Source: Sisyra terminalis (lineage: Eukaryota; Arthropoda; Insecta; Neuroptera; Sisyridae). Taken from it: a stretch of 64,000 bases of DNA. The translations under genes and the position numbers were made by a program. How positions within the stretch are numbered: position 1 is the stretch's first letter; every line of letters starts with the position of its first letter. Positions 52,291 to 64,000 of this stretch are shown here, in pieces. Under the pieces are notes generated by a model, which made no database searches, was not told the DNA's origin, and saw only the letters and a program-made list of their open reading frames with translations. The stretch is taken from the NCBI GenBank assembly GCA_958496175.1, contig OY292280.1, forward strand, positions 13,888,001-13,952,000, read 5' to 3'.

Positions 52291-52727
52291 ACACCGTGAA
52301 TCACAAAATCTTGTTGGATAAACTTTGGAGTCGTGGTATTAAAGTTATCCCTCAAACTACTCGAGAACTATTTAACTAATAGACAACACCAGGTTATCAT
52401 CAATAATAATGTCAGTAAGACTAATACTGTTAAAGTAGGTTCCCCAAGGACCAATTTTGGACCCACAACTCTTCTTTTTTTATATCGATGATATTTTTAA
52501 TTGTCTACCTAATAAGGCTTTAGTTTCATATGTGGATGATACAGAAGGTTTTTTTTTTTGACTTTTTTTGGCCCCATCGTGAAATTTTGTTGGAAATACC
52601 AAAAAAAAAATCTCTGAAAGTTTGAGCCCTTAATATTAATTTTATAATTGTAATATTCCAGTTCTATGTACAGATGCTTTGCATCTCTATAGAATGTATA
52701 CTGGAAGTAAAATAAAATAAAAAAAAT
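52291..52727 (+). pseudogene. Non-LTR retrotransposon reverse transcriptase fragment, broken
   Basis: Starts FDTVNHKILLDKLWSRGIK, then frameshifts through the equivalents of the VPQGSILGP and YADDT palm motifs (DNA GTTCCCCAAGGACCAATTTT; TATGTGGATGATAC). A foldback-type insert occupies about 52548-52645. A 3' tail (TATACTGGAAGTAAAATAAAA) ends at 52727. Probably CR1-like; not functional. Confidence 0.8.
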
Positions 52728-52943
52728 ATTTTTTTTAGAATAATATTGTTACATTATACATCTTTATCTGTTATTTATAAATGTGTATAGATAATGGGTA
52801 GGTTTTCAACACGACGTGAGTAATATGTCAACTTTAAAATAGTTTTATTCAACACTAGTAAACACCCTCGACTTCGTTTGCTTGATGTATATGTTCGCAA
52901 TATTCTCTTTTTATCATTGCCAGATATTTCACTTATTATTTCC

Positions 52944-54640
52944 GAGTTGGTGGTAAATTCATTAATAATTAGGCTCTGGTTCCTTTCAGGTCGGTCAATA
53001 TCAGGCAACGTTACATTTTCTACTTTGTTTTGTGGTCAAAAGAAACATGAACCACCAATTTAATTAATAACTTGAAAACTAGTAATTTTCGCGGAAATAT
53101 TCACAGTCCAATACTGACAAATAACAAAAATTGGCAATTGAATGAAAACGAAATGACAGTTGAGACCAATGACAACAATAAGTTCGTTCAAAATTGAGGC
53201 CATAATTATTATATTTGTATTACACTCACATGTATGTGATTATGTTATCACTAAAACTGTACCATATTTTCGTTATCAACAAGGGCGGATTTAGGGGGGG
53301 AGGGGGCACGTGCCCCCAGGGTATTTTTGTGTACTGTGGAGATTCCATAACAGTACATACTTAGTATCGAATTCTTTTAAAAATCGAATTCGATCATGAA
53401 TCTTTCGAATTCTATAAAACTAGTACAATGAATATAACTCCATTGACTAAATACTTTAACTCTTTCGAACTACGCCAATTTAAAGAACCTGGCCGGGGAT
53501 AGACTACGTTAGAGAACTGAGTAGAATACTAAATTAACAAGCCAAAAATTGAGAACAAAAAGTATCGAAATTAGTTCAGTTAAACTGGGCTCAGTGGGTT
53601 TGAAAAATTAGCAAAGAACCGTTATATTGTGAATTTTCCACTGGTCTTCAAAAAAGCTTCCTAAAGTAGTCCCCCGACTTTTGGTTTTTAAAAATCTTTT
53701 CCCCATTCGTTTGTTTATCAATTAACAAACAATGATCATATCAGGTGTTAATATATTTTCAATATCTACCATACAGAATTGCATATATACTTCTAATGGT
53801 TATTTACAAGGGCGGATTTAAGGGGCACGGGGGCACGTGCCCCCCAGGGTATTTTTGTGTACTGTGGAGATTCCATAACAGTACATACTTAGAAGCAAAT
53901 CAAATTGTTAAAGTTGTGAAAATATATGAATATAATAACAGAATGTCTGGAATTGCGAATTTTTTTCGTGATCCCTTCACGCTTTTGCAAATGAAAGATT
54001 ATATTGCCGTTGGTCCGCCCTTGATTATTACAAACTACTAATAACTGATGTACCATTTCTGGCATTACCGGAATGTGCTATGGCAGTAGATTAAAAGCAT
54101 TTTTTTAATTACGACAAATAAGCATAACTTCAATATTCATAATTAAAAAATCTAATATTACTCGTGAGAAACCGAAACTAAACCGAAATTCGCTTTTTTT
54201 GCAGAAACTCAGCCAAAACCGAAACCAATAGTTCGGTAGACCACTAATATGACTATATCGCTTTATTAATTTGTATTTGCTAGTTATATGCCGCTATAAA
54301 TGTTAACAGGTAATTTCTATACAATTTTTGGAATTGGGGAACTTTCATAAATTAATTGCAATAGCGACAGGTTAAAAAAAAATAGAAAAAAAAGAAGACA
54401 TTTTATCTAAACAGTTTTTCTTGATATGAAAATACTGTAGTCATTTTCTTTCTTTTAAAGTTACAATTTTCAAATAATTTACGAAAATTGATTCTCTTCT
54501 TTTTTTTGTAGCAAATTATTTTATATAGCAATATTCATTTATTGTAGCAAGCAATTGTTTTAAACAAAGTTGTTGGAAATTGTTTTTATAAACAACTCTT
54601 TTTTTTTGTTTTAATTGTTATACGATAGTCAAGGACAAAT
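52944..54640. repeat. 1.7-kb duplicated segment, copy 2
   Basis: Matches 35131-36835 in the same orientation with only scattered substitutions and homopolymer differences. It contains the same nested elements: module at 53363-53706 and CAAGGGCGGATT element at 53809-54026. Confidence 0.9.
53363..53706. repeat. 343-bp retroposed-looking module, copy 2
   Basis: Counterpart of 35559-35901 inside the duplicated segment. Confidence 0.8.
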
Positions 54641-55627
54641 ATGGTGATAGCAAAAAAAATTATACCGCCATGTTTGTGCAAAAAAAAATTTATTGGGTAT
54701 TGTAAATCTAGATTTGTGCAAAAAAAAAAGTAATTAAATATTTTTAATAAATAAAATTTCGAAATTTAAATGTTGCGCAATATAATTAATTTTGGTCGGA
54801 AATCTATTTACTTATGCGAAATTGATTTTTGAAAGTTGTTGAAATTTTTTGTATCAATTTTTCAATGTGCGGAAATAATATACAGAATGGTTTCACGTTT
54901 TTTTTTCATTCTCGTATGATTATTTTTTTACTGACCAATGTTATTAATTCTATGCTTTGGTAAATTTTTTCAGGCAAGAACTCGTGTCATACGAAAAATT
55001 ATACAACTGGACAAGGTTAACAGTCACGGAATTTGTTATTAAATAAAAGCCGCAGAAAATGTGTTATAAAAAAACAATAAGAATTGTAAAAAAATGAAAA
55101 AATTCATTTGAAAAAATATGATGCAATACATGAAATCGTATTTACCGACACTGCTAATCAAAATGCAAATTTTATGCGCAATTTTCAAAATCAATTTAAA
55201 TGTTATTTAGTAATCCAATTTTTAGTATCCATTACTGCCCATTGAAATTTGCAATATTTGTGTTATAATTTTTGAAGTCATAATTTTTTTTTCTTTTATA
55301 GAATTCTAACTTTCAACCTACTTCCTTAAACGATTTCGGAAAATCATTTCATTGTTGACTACTTTTGATGTATTAGAAATGAAAAAATCAGTACTAAGAT
55401 TTCAATTTTAAGGTTTAATTGAAAATAAATTTCAAATTTTCGGCATTGAAAAAAAAATATCCTGATTTAAAAATGCACCTTATAGATAGTATCTATATCC
55501 AGCTAAATTAATGCCATTAGATATCCTATTAAAAGAAGATATTTCAAGACATTTTAAATATTCAAAAAACCCATTAGAAATCATTTAAAGTTATTAAAGG
55601 TATTTTAAATGTAATGATTTCAAAATA
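54641..55627. other. AT-rich intergenic stretch
   Basis: Many A-runs; no gene or recognised repeat. Confidence 0.45.
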
Positions 55628-55900
55628 CAGCGGACCCCCGATAATCCGGCCCTCGGTTAATCTGGTACTCCCTGTAATCCGACGTGGTCTATTATTTATT
55701 ATGTATTGAATATTTTTTGACAATGTTACATATAACATGGGGAATCTTATCATTGGATCTGTAATTTGTCGGATTACAAGGTACTCTTTCGTAAAAAATT
55801 CCAGACTATAGGGGGTCTTAGGCAGTACTCTATAAACCGATAAATTCGCTAATCCGACTCTGCCCTGCAAACTGTTTGTCGGATTACCAGGGGTTTACTG
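55628..55900. mobile_element. pogo/Tigger-type MITE, CAGTGGACCCCCGG subfamily, second copy
   Basis: Opposite orientation to 48328-48914. Shares CTGCAAACTGTTTGTCGGATT and ends CAGCGGACCCCCGATAATCCG / ATTACCAGGGGTTTACTG. It is an internal-deletion relative of the longer copy. Confidence 0.8.
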
Positions 55901-57663
55901 CAAGATTTGTAAATTACACAAGTTGCCCCATTAGAAAAAAAAATTACGTCATTAGAAGAATTTTGTAATTTGAATCAGTCTGAAGATATGTACGAATTTC
56001 TTCTGGATACGTCACGTAGCGAATGAGGCCACCTGTGTATTTTATAAACCTTGGGTCTACTGTATCTCTAAATGCCTTTTTTAATTGGGTACAGAATTTT
56101 GATGTTTGAATTCAATTATTTATCTTCCTCATAGTTGAAAGTTGAAAGTTTGTTGTTTGTAGGTTTGTTTCTTTAGAACAGTGGTTCTTAACCTGGGTTC
56201 GATCGAACTCCAGGGTTTCGATGAGTTAGTCTCGCGGGTTCGGTTTTTTGTTCATTTAGTTGCTTTTATGCGTTTAGCAATAAATATTTGGCTATATTTT
56301 GAATTAAAAGTAATCAGATTTTATTTTTTTTCAATTACGAAAAGGTTCGGTAAAGACGCATGTGAAACTGGTGATGATTAGCCTGATGATTAGCCTGATG
56401 ATTAGAACCACCGCATTAAATTAACAATAGAGTAGAAAATACAATAGCAAATTTGACTGTTCTAAAATGGACTTAAGCCAAAACGTGAAATCAATTCAAT
56501 AGATTATTAAAACCACGACTCGAGGAAATTTTGTACCAAAAATATAAAACTACTTTCACTAAAAGCATTAGTTTTATTTTTGGTAACCGTGGGTATACAA
56601 TATTGATGCTGATATGATGAAATTTGGTACTAAAAAATAAATAAAATCGTTTGGATATATTTTTATATTTCTTGTGACTGAACTTTGTACTTTGCTGATA
56701 AGAAAACCTAGAAAATTTTACTGTTTTATTGAATACCAACCTTGAGGTAGTTTTACTTATCAAAATCAACAGGCAAATTGTACACTTGCGAAAAATTATA
56801 AGCAAAATTTTCAAAGGTTTTCTACACACTAAGTCGTTTTTTAATTTATTTCTGCTTGAAATATTTTAATGTGGTACAGAATTACAGAATAACAGCGTTA
56901 AAAGAGCTGAGGTTGTTTTTTGGAACTAAGGTACTAATTTAGGTCAAATAGGTGCTATTTTTTGATCCGGGAGAATAGCAGAAGGTGCCTATTTTTTGGG
57001 GTGTTTCCCTTGTAAAATTTTGTTGGTATCATAGTAGACAATGCCACGTGGACGAAGTGGTGGGTGATTTAAAAATATATGTAAATAGTCGTCAATGTTG
57101 CGCTGACTGGCCCCCGAACACACCCACCGAAATTGCGACGTCATCAACTTGATTATTTTCACCTTGGCGAATATAGCAATTGTCATGCAAAAAGATAACA
57201 ATCCAATTATCAGCAAAAATGAATTGGTCAATTATCAATTGATTTCAATAAATAATTTCATTTTTTTTTGTTTTTGTTAAAATCTGATCGAAATGCACGA
57301 GTGCTTCCGGCATTTTGCAATTGGAAATTGCAACATTGCAATTTGCTTAGCGAGAAAGAGGTGTGTCGTGACGTCACTATCCACCACTGCTTATATCTAA
57401 TGAATAAACTCGTAATGAATCATTGATCTTTCGAATTAATTAAGTGGTTAATTTAAGTCACATATACATAGAGATCATAAAATTTACTTAATAGTAAAAC
57501 TTGTTCCGATTTGACGTGGAAACGTCCAAGTATTGAGCAACAAATGTTGAGCAATTGCTCATTATTGAAAATAATAAAATATCAATTTCTGTTGAGTTAT
57601 CACTTTTTTTCTTTTTAGATAACCTGAATAATATATTTCTTCCAAAACAATGTGTACAACATA
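55901..57663. other. Intergenic stretch with small repeat pieces
   Basis: Includes a hAT fragment (56178-56245, CAGTGGTTCTTAACCTGGG) and a family B tail (about 56400-56476). A segment at 55905-56052 matches 38680-38835 (TCTGAAGATATNTACGAATT, GAGGCCACCTGTGTATTTTA). 57000-57380 is unique and somewhat higher in GC. No gene recognised. Confidence 0.5.
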
Positions 57664-57952
57664 CAGAGCCGTAACTAGCACATGCTCAAAGTGGCATTTG
57701 CCGTTAGGGATTCGCGTCATTCATAAAAAAAAAACATTTGCTACCAGCGAAAAAATAAAAACAAGACACAATAACATGAAAACCTTGAATTGGGTCAATT
57801 AAGCCCAATGATTTGTATAGTGAAAGATTTGCTCCCATCTCTTCATATCAAATAGGTTTCTATTGGCTTCCTGGTCTTTCCCATGTCGAAAGCAATTTTT
57901 GGCATTCGCAATGGAAGACAGGACAATTTCTGGTGGTTTAGTTACGGGCCTG
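57664..57952. mobile_element. Possible MITE, CAGAGCCGTAACTAG ends
   Basis: Left end CAGAGCCGTAACTAG, right end TTTAGTTACGGGCCTG, about 290 bp. The inverted ends are short and no target duplication is visible, so this is tentative. Confidence 0.45.
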
Positions 57953-58680
57953 CAAAGCAATGTCGATGAAAATGCCCAAGTCGCCCAAATCGCTCGAAAT
58001 GGATGACTATTTGGAAATGATCACCTTGAGAGCGACTTTCGGAATCAAACGACCAAGTGGAAACATTGTCGTCAAAATTGAATTTCGCTTTTGGACATTC
58101 CAATGGAGAATAGCGCGGAGGTCAACGCTTGGAAAATGCTGACTGCATTTGAAATGTCTTGGAAATTTCCGACCGCTCCGTTTAGTTAATAACAGCTCTC
58201 ACATTCCAAAAACCTATAAAATTTCCAAATTATCTATTAATATCAGCAGGCACTGTTAAATAATCCGAGCATTTGACAACTCGGCCAAGCCACCTGAAAC
58301 CGCTGCCTTCAAACCCGAATTGTTTTTTTCAAATTATACCATTTTCAATTTGCCACCCAATTATCATGACACCGACGACTCAATTCGACCTACTAACTAT
58401 CGTAGTTAAATAATCCAATGTTCAGTAAAAAAAAAATCCACTTTCCATAGATCAACGCGTCAATTTTCGACCAATAAAACTGTTCCGCTTGTAAAAATAA
58501 GATATACACAAAAAGCTAATTGATGCCAATTCTTCTTTAACAATGGAAACAAATAAATCACTACAAAAAATAAATAAGTTTGTTCTTCAACAATTAACCT
58601 TTGTCTAGCAATTCTAATATTAATACATAGGTACACTAGATTATCAAATACGTTACTAAACAGAATAGTATAGCATACAG
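57953..58680. other. Unique higher-GC stretch
   Basis: The plus-strand frame 57960-58142 (MSMKMPKSPKSLEMDDY...) is not recognisable. The region could be regulatory. No splice-flanked exon stands out. Confidence 0.3.
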
Positions 58681-59455
58681 TAGACTGGGTCAAAAAAATC
58701 GACTATTGTTTTTTTTTTTGGAAAAAGAATATCGAAAATATTTTTCAAGATAACAAAAAAAAAATATCGGGAAGGTTTCAGTCCTTAATATTAATACTAA
58801 GAGTTCTATCTTTAATTTCGATTTTTTATTTGTACTTTAATTTTTGCCTCAAAGCTGTCAAACTATTATGGAAAAAAATTCATCTGCACATATATTTATA
58901 GAAAATTAAATTCCCTTCAAAAAAGGTCTTTTTGAAATTTTTTGCCAGACACGCCGTTTCCGAATAATCAAGCTTCAGACATTGATATAATTTTTAGATT
59001 TATCTTCTTTATTTTGGAATTTTGTAACTAACAAACAAATAAATATATAGGAATAAACAAAATAGATTCTTGAAGGGAATTTAATTCTCTACAAAAAAGG
59101 TTTCTTAACATTTTTACATAAAATCATTTTTTCAAAAGTTATTCACAATTAAAGTTGAAAGAAAAATTAAATTATTGTTTTTTTCGTTGTTGAGCCAATT
59201 TTGAAAGAGTGATTTTATGTAAAAACTTTAAGAGACCTTTTTTATAGAGCATTAAATTCCCTTCATGAATCTATATTGCTTATTTCTTTATATTTATTTG
59301 TTTGTTAGTTACAAAATTCCAAAATAAAGAAGATAAACCTAAAAATTATATCAATGTCTGAAGCTTGATTATTCGGAAACGGCGTGTCTGGCAAAAATTT
59401 TAAAAGACACCTTTTTTGTATAAAATTAAATTTTTTATTAATATATGTGCAGAAT
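58681..59455. repeat. Foldback family member, TAGACTGGGTCAAAAAAATCG end
   Basis: The arms mirror each other around about 59155: TTTTTGCCAGACACGCCGTTT on the left, AAACGGCGTGTCTGGCAAAAA on the right. Homologous to 49580-50152. The right end is cut by a CAAAGGCGGATT fragment. Confidence 0.75.
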
Positions 59456-59573
59456 ATAGGGAAACTAGTCTATTTCTGGTTGGAATTGCGAATTTTACTC
59501 TCATGTTTCATTTACTCTTGTAAATGAAACATGATATTGTGGCCCCCCAGAAAAAAATCCTGAATCGCCCTTG
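59456..59573. mobile_element. hAT-like MITE, CAAAGGCGGATT family, 3' fragment
   Basis: Right half only: GGAATTGCGAATTTT...CCAGAAAAAAATCCTGAATCGCCCTTG. Confidence 0.7.
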
Positions 59574-60229
59574 GTTATTTCAGTAGCTAAATAAATGGCA
59601 AATCAAATACAAAACTCTGATATTCTAAAATACTAGATGACAAAAATTTAATATATTTCCCGTATAAACATTATTTATTGATATATTTGAATTAGAAAAT
59701 GTCATTAACAATGCTGACCTTAAATCCCGTCATCTATCGGTAAACGACGGAACTAAGTAACTGTTTGTGATCATTAAATCACTGGCCACTTGTAATAATG
59801 CAACTGTTTAATTTGAAAAATATTATTATCTAGGAACCAACAATCGTCAATTCTTCTGGAATAAACAAAAATAAGTAATAATTTAACGTTTTAAATTTTC
59901 CAACATCAATTTCAATGTCATAAATTTCCAAAAACAAATGAAACATACACACTTGTTCTCTAAAGCACTCGCCATTTTGAACAATTTAAATTTTTATTTT
60001 TCAGACTATAAACTTGATAATATATTAAATATTAATTATTGTGAAACTAATTATTGTGAATAGAAATCACCGCATTTAATTTCCCATTGTTGTTGTAATA
60101 TTGTATATTTAAGCGATGGAATATGATAGTGTGCTTCTTTTCATGCAAGTCATTTTTTTTTATTTTTGCTTTTTTTTAAAAAAAAATACAACAATAAAAG
60201 GAATAGTATATGTAGATATGTAGAAACTA

Positions 60230-61298
60230 TTGGATACCTGGAACTTGGTTAGTGTAGGATAGTAATTCGTTAACAATGTAATTGATTAGTATTATAGTTT
60301 CAGTTTCCTTTTCTTAAACAACAATACTATTCACATTAGGGTGATTTTTTTGGGAAAATTTTTTTTGCTCTCATGCCGAAATTTTGGTTGGAAATACTTC
60401 AAAAAAAAATCCCTGAAAGTTTGAGCTCTTAATATTAATATTAAGTACTCGCTCACAGCGTGTGAATATTTTCCATTTAAAATACACAAAAACTTTGATT
60501 TTTTTTTTAAATTTTTATAGCTCAGCGACATTTTATGGTATCGCCTCGCTCAAAGTTGCGATTTTTTCACAATTGTATACTCTACAAAAGTGCCTATTTT
60601 TAATAATTTTTAATAAGGAATAAAAAATCAATATTTTCTTAAATTTTACTCAATAATCTGTAAAAATTTTATAGTAAGAGAAATTCAAGGCTCAATATCT
60701 CGAGAAATATCGATCTTAGCAATTTGGTTTTCTGGAACTTTTTTGTAGGAAATTAAATTTCCTATAAATTTGATATTTACATTTTTTCTGTAGGTCTTGT
60801 AATTGATGAGTTACTGAGAGAAAAACGAGAAATCTATGGAAAATCTAGGTTTAGTGACCCGTACTACCTCGCCTGTGTAAATTACGATTTTGCCGCAATA
60901 GGCGTTTTTGTAGAGCATACAATTGTAAAAAAATCGCGACTTTGAGCGAGGCGATACCATAAAATGTCGCTGAGCTATAAAAATTTAAAAAAAAAATCCA
61001 AGTTAATGTGTATTGTAAATGGAAAATATTCACACGCTGTGAGCGAGTACTTAATATTAATATTATAATTAATAAAATAATTAATATAATATAAAAAGAG
61101 CTCAAACTTTCAGGGAATTTTTTTTGAAGTATTTCCAACCAAAATTTCGGTATGGAAGCAAGAAAAAATAGTCCCAAAAAAAAACCACTAATGTGGATAG
61201 TATTGTTGTTTAAGAAAAGGAAACTGAAACTATAATACTAATCAATTACATTGTTAACGAATTACTATCCTACACTAACCAAGTTCCAGGTATCCACT
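60230..61298. repeat. Large foldback, two 400-bp arms
   Basis: Left arm from TGGATACCTGGAACTTGG, right arm ending CCAAGTTCCAGGTATCCA. Internal matched pairs include TCGCTCACAGCGTGTGAA / TTCACACGCTGTGAGCGA and GCCTCGCTCAAAGTTGCGA / TCGCGACTTTGAGCGAGGC. The spacer is about 60640-60860. The inner part belongs to a family also seen at 52548-52645 and 61318-61550 (GTTGGAAATACC, AAAGTTTGAGC). Confidence 0.85.
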
Positions 61299-61317
61299 AG
61301 TACTTATATATGACCAC

Positions 61318-61550
61318 TAGGGTGATTTTTTTTTGACCTTTTTTGATTTTTTTTGGTCCCATCGTGAAATTTTGTTGGAAATACCAAAAAAAATTCTCTG
61401 AAAGTTTGAGCCCTTAATATTAATTTTAAGTCCTCGACCAAGACGTGTAAAGATTTCCCATTGAAAATACACGGAAACTCTGATTTTTTATTTTTAAATT
61501 TCTATATCTCAGGAAGCAAAAAAAAATAGTCCCAAAAAAAAACAGCCTAA
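61318..61550. repeat. Single arm of the same foldback family
   Basis: AGGGTGATTTTTTTTTGACC through GAAATTTTGTTGGAAATACC and AAAGTTTGAGCCCTTAATAT, diverged from the adjacent foldback. Confidence 0.65.
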
Positions 61551-61559
61551 TCCACATCT

Positions 61560-62934
61560 GAATCCAAATCTAATGACTTAAATCGGACCAGTAGCTGGTT
61601 GGATTTTGGAAAGATACCTTGGCTTTTATGTGTATAAAGAAAAGAAGATTAAGGATGTCAAGTTTGATAAGAAATTTGTCGAGTGGATGATTGATTGGCT
61701 CCAATTCACCAATAATGGCTCTATAAATAATTTGAATAGCTCGTGCTGAATTTAGGGGGGACCGATTTTGGGTCCACTTGCGCACAAGAAACGATCAATT
61801 GGAAAATGGCTTTCATCTGGCTAATTAGCATTTTCATTGTCGTTTGCGCATAACAAAAAAAATCTTATCACGTTAGTGGCTAAAAATAGCCGGAATATAG
61901 TAATCCGGATGTTATTTGTTTGCTGATTCGCTCGTTCGGTTGTTCATTCACTGCTGCGTTCGTCATAATATTGTCTTTTCTTTGACGATGATAACAATCT
62001 CATGATGGAACAGCACCGGACGAAATTCGATCGTGTTGTACCACGCGACTTGTAAATTGATCTCGTCTTAATTAATTAGTCCTCACCGAGCAGAAATTAG
62101 CTTTGAATTAAGCTAGCTGACAATTTGCTTAGAACTCGGCTCAATGTTAGCCCCGATAGCCAATTGAAGCTCATCAACATTTTTCCGGATCTTGTCATTG
62201 AAAATTCATTTAAAATTGCCGCGCAACGAAAAAATAAAAGCCACACGATCTCTTATGACGCATGTGCGCCCATCTATTTCAACTTTCTCGCCAAAAAAAA
62301 CCTGTTTTTTTCGCCAAATTTCCGTTAACAATAAAACCATCCACTATCCCAAAACCTTACACTTGCACTTCAAACTTTAAGACCTCAAATTTTTCATTCC
62401 CCTATTTATCTCACTAAGCAAATTTTCATTACAAAAACTTATTACTTATCATTCAAACATGCTTATTCTATCTTCAAATAGTATTTCTATAAATAGAAAA
62501 GAATTTTCACGACTTATCAGTTGAAAAATATTTCATTATTTATTTTTGAATTAATAAAAATGCATTAATATCCTCAAGGCTCTCTGGACAATTATCCTAT
62601 CATCAATTTGAAAAATAAAAAACAAAACTGTAATTAATGTTGGTTAACCTGTAACGCATGCGTACTTCAAACACGATACAACGTTTTATCAAAAAAATAA
62701 TTTGACTACCGAAAAAAATTCAAGTCTTATCAGTTTTCTCTTTGACGAATCAATTAATTACACACTAATCAATTTATGTAAGAAATGAAAAAAAATTATC
62801 AAAATTACTAGTTACAACATTTTCGCTTTTGTTTCTTTACCTCTCCATAACTACTCAATTATGTCATATTTTTTTTCAACCTTGTTGAATTTAAATAAAA
62901 CCTGACTTTATAAACTTTATCAAATTCAATAGAA
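61560..62934. other. Unique higher-GC stretch, no gene recognised
   Basis: 61560-62330 is repeat-free and less AT-rich than its surroundings. Short frames (62125-62328 plus, 61570-61785 minus) do not resemble known proteins. Could be regulatory DNA of a gene beyond the window. Confidence 0.35.
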
Positions 62935-63860
62935 AGGAGCTTTAGGATATATATCAATAGGTACTTTTCAGAGATCAACTCTGGAAGCCCCATTATGTAG
63001 TTCAGAAGTCTTCAATTGTTTTAAACCACCATTATGTAGTTCAGAGGTCCCCAATTGTTTTGAGTCTAAAAGCTCATTTTAGAATACCAATCAAATGGGG
63101 AGAAATATTAATTTTTGTAGATAAACTTATTGTGGGGAATATATACAAATCAATAAGCGATTATAAATAATATTTGCGCTATATTTATTCTTCTGAAGCC
63201 AAAGAAATTGATGTTTTGATGATAGGTATTTCGGGAAGATGGAATGATTCTCTGGGTCTTGGTTCAGGATTTTGGAAGTTTTCATTATGATTTCCTGTTA
63301 GGCGGAGGATATACATCAAGAGGTACTTTTCAGAGATCAACTCTGGAAGCCCCATTATATAGTTCAGAAGTCTTCAATTGTTTTAAACCACCATTATGTA
63401 GTTCAGAAGTCTTCAATTGTTTTGAGTCTAAAAGCTCATTTTAGAATACCAATCAAATGGGGAGAAATATTAATTTCTCTAGATAAATTTACTGTGGGGA
63501 ATATATACAAATCAATAAGCGATTACAAATAAAATAATAATATTATTTATTTTTTAGTAGGAAAGTGGACTTAAAGGATGTAAATCCATGTACTAATTAT
63601 TAATTTAGCGACGTTTCGGTCCTTTATTTGACCTTCTTCAGGCTTCTAAAAATTATATTAAAACAAACCCATGTTTATAGAACCTTTCAGAACATTCTTA
63701 ATTGCTAACATTCTTATAAATAAAATAATATTTGCTCTATATTTATTCTTCTAAAGCCAAAGAAATTGATGTTTTGATGATAGGTATTTCTGGAAGATGG
63801 AATGATTCTCTGGGTCTTGGTTTTGATTTCTGGAAGTTTTTATTATAATTTCCTGTGCAA
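62935..63860. repeat. Tandem array of a 360-bp unit, second unit interrupted
   Basis: Unit 1 about 62935-63302, unit 2 about 63303-63860. Each unit has two copies of CCATTATGTAGTTCAGA...TTCAATTGTTTT, then GTGGGGAATATATACAAATC and AAATTGATGTTTTGATGATAGG. Unit 2 is broken at about 63530-63740 by another sequence carrying the minus-strand motif CTGAAGAA-GGTC-loop-GACC-GAAACGTCG. Confidence 0.8.
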
Positions 63861-64000
63861 TGTATTCCAGTACTATTTCTAGTTTCTAGTAAATCTCAAT
63901 AGGCAACCGATGAACTCATTTCCAGGTGATCATAGAAAACTAAAGCAAATAAAAGTAAGTGATAATACTTTCTCGTTTTGTTATACTTATTGTTATGTTT

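Noticed and set aside
57960..58142. 60-codon frame MSMKMPKSPKSLEMDDY... as a small gene
   Set aside because: No family, no splice context, no start context; kept only as part of a possible regulatory island.

Overview
The window is nuclear DNA from an arthropod, most likely an insect. It is very AT-rich, its genes are split by GT-AG introns from about 80 bp to 3 kb, and it is full of short DNA transposons (MITEs), foldback repeats, a tRNA-headed SINE and decayed LINE reverse transcriptases. I cannot name the species or order. All exon boundaries were placed by eye from splice consensus, reading phase and known family sequence. No transcript data were used.

Six protein-coding genes can be assembled. 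They alternate in direction: (1) 5-aminolevulinate synthase, minus, 427-6181, first enzyme of haem synthesis; (2) a beta-1,3-glucuronyltransferase most like GlcAT-I, plus, 18050-21093, which finishes the proteoglycan linker tetrasaccharide; (3) acireductone dioxygenase, minus, 23538-26664, methionine salvage; (4) heat shock factor, plus, 27269-32156; (5) an uncharacterised F-box/leucine-rich-repeat protein, minus, 34372-38960; (6) ARF6 small GTPase, plus, 40106-45545. Acireductone dioxygenase and HSF are head to head about 600 bp apart. The F-box gene and ARF6 are head to head about 1.1 kb apart. The six genes act in unrelated pathways, so nothing suggests a functional cluster.

Between and inside the genes lie repeats. 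The commonest is a roughly 220-bp near-palindromic MITE (family A) with ends GGCTCAAGTG/CACTTGAGCC and 8-bp target duplications. One copy sits in an intron of five of the six genes, and another lies upstream of the sixth. A sister family (B) shares its core but has different ends. Other repeats are hAT-type MITEs (CAAAGGCGGATT, CAGTGGTTCTTAACC and TAGAGATTGCAAT ends), pogo/Tigger-type MITEs in TA sites, a MULE-like palindrome with a 9-bp duplication in ARF6 intron 1, several large foldbacks, and a 1.7-kb segment present twice (35131-36835 and 52944-54640).

From 45.5 kb to the end I find no convincing gene. That third of the window is repeats plus a few higher-GC unique islands (51640-52090, 57950-58330, 61560-62330) that could be promoters, distal enhancers or first exons of a gene beyond the window.

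The points most worth following are: a hammerhead-like motif (CTGAAGAA, 4-5 bp stem, GAAACG) that recurs in six unrelated repeats; the distribution of MITE family A across gene introns; and an in-phase alternative first exon of ALAS that would lack the haem-regulatory Cys-Pro motifs. I did not find a clearly new protein system.
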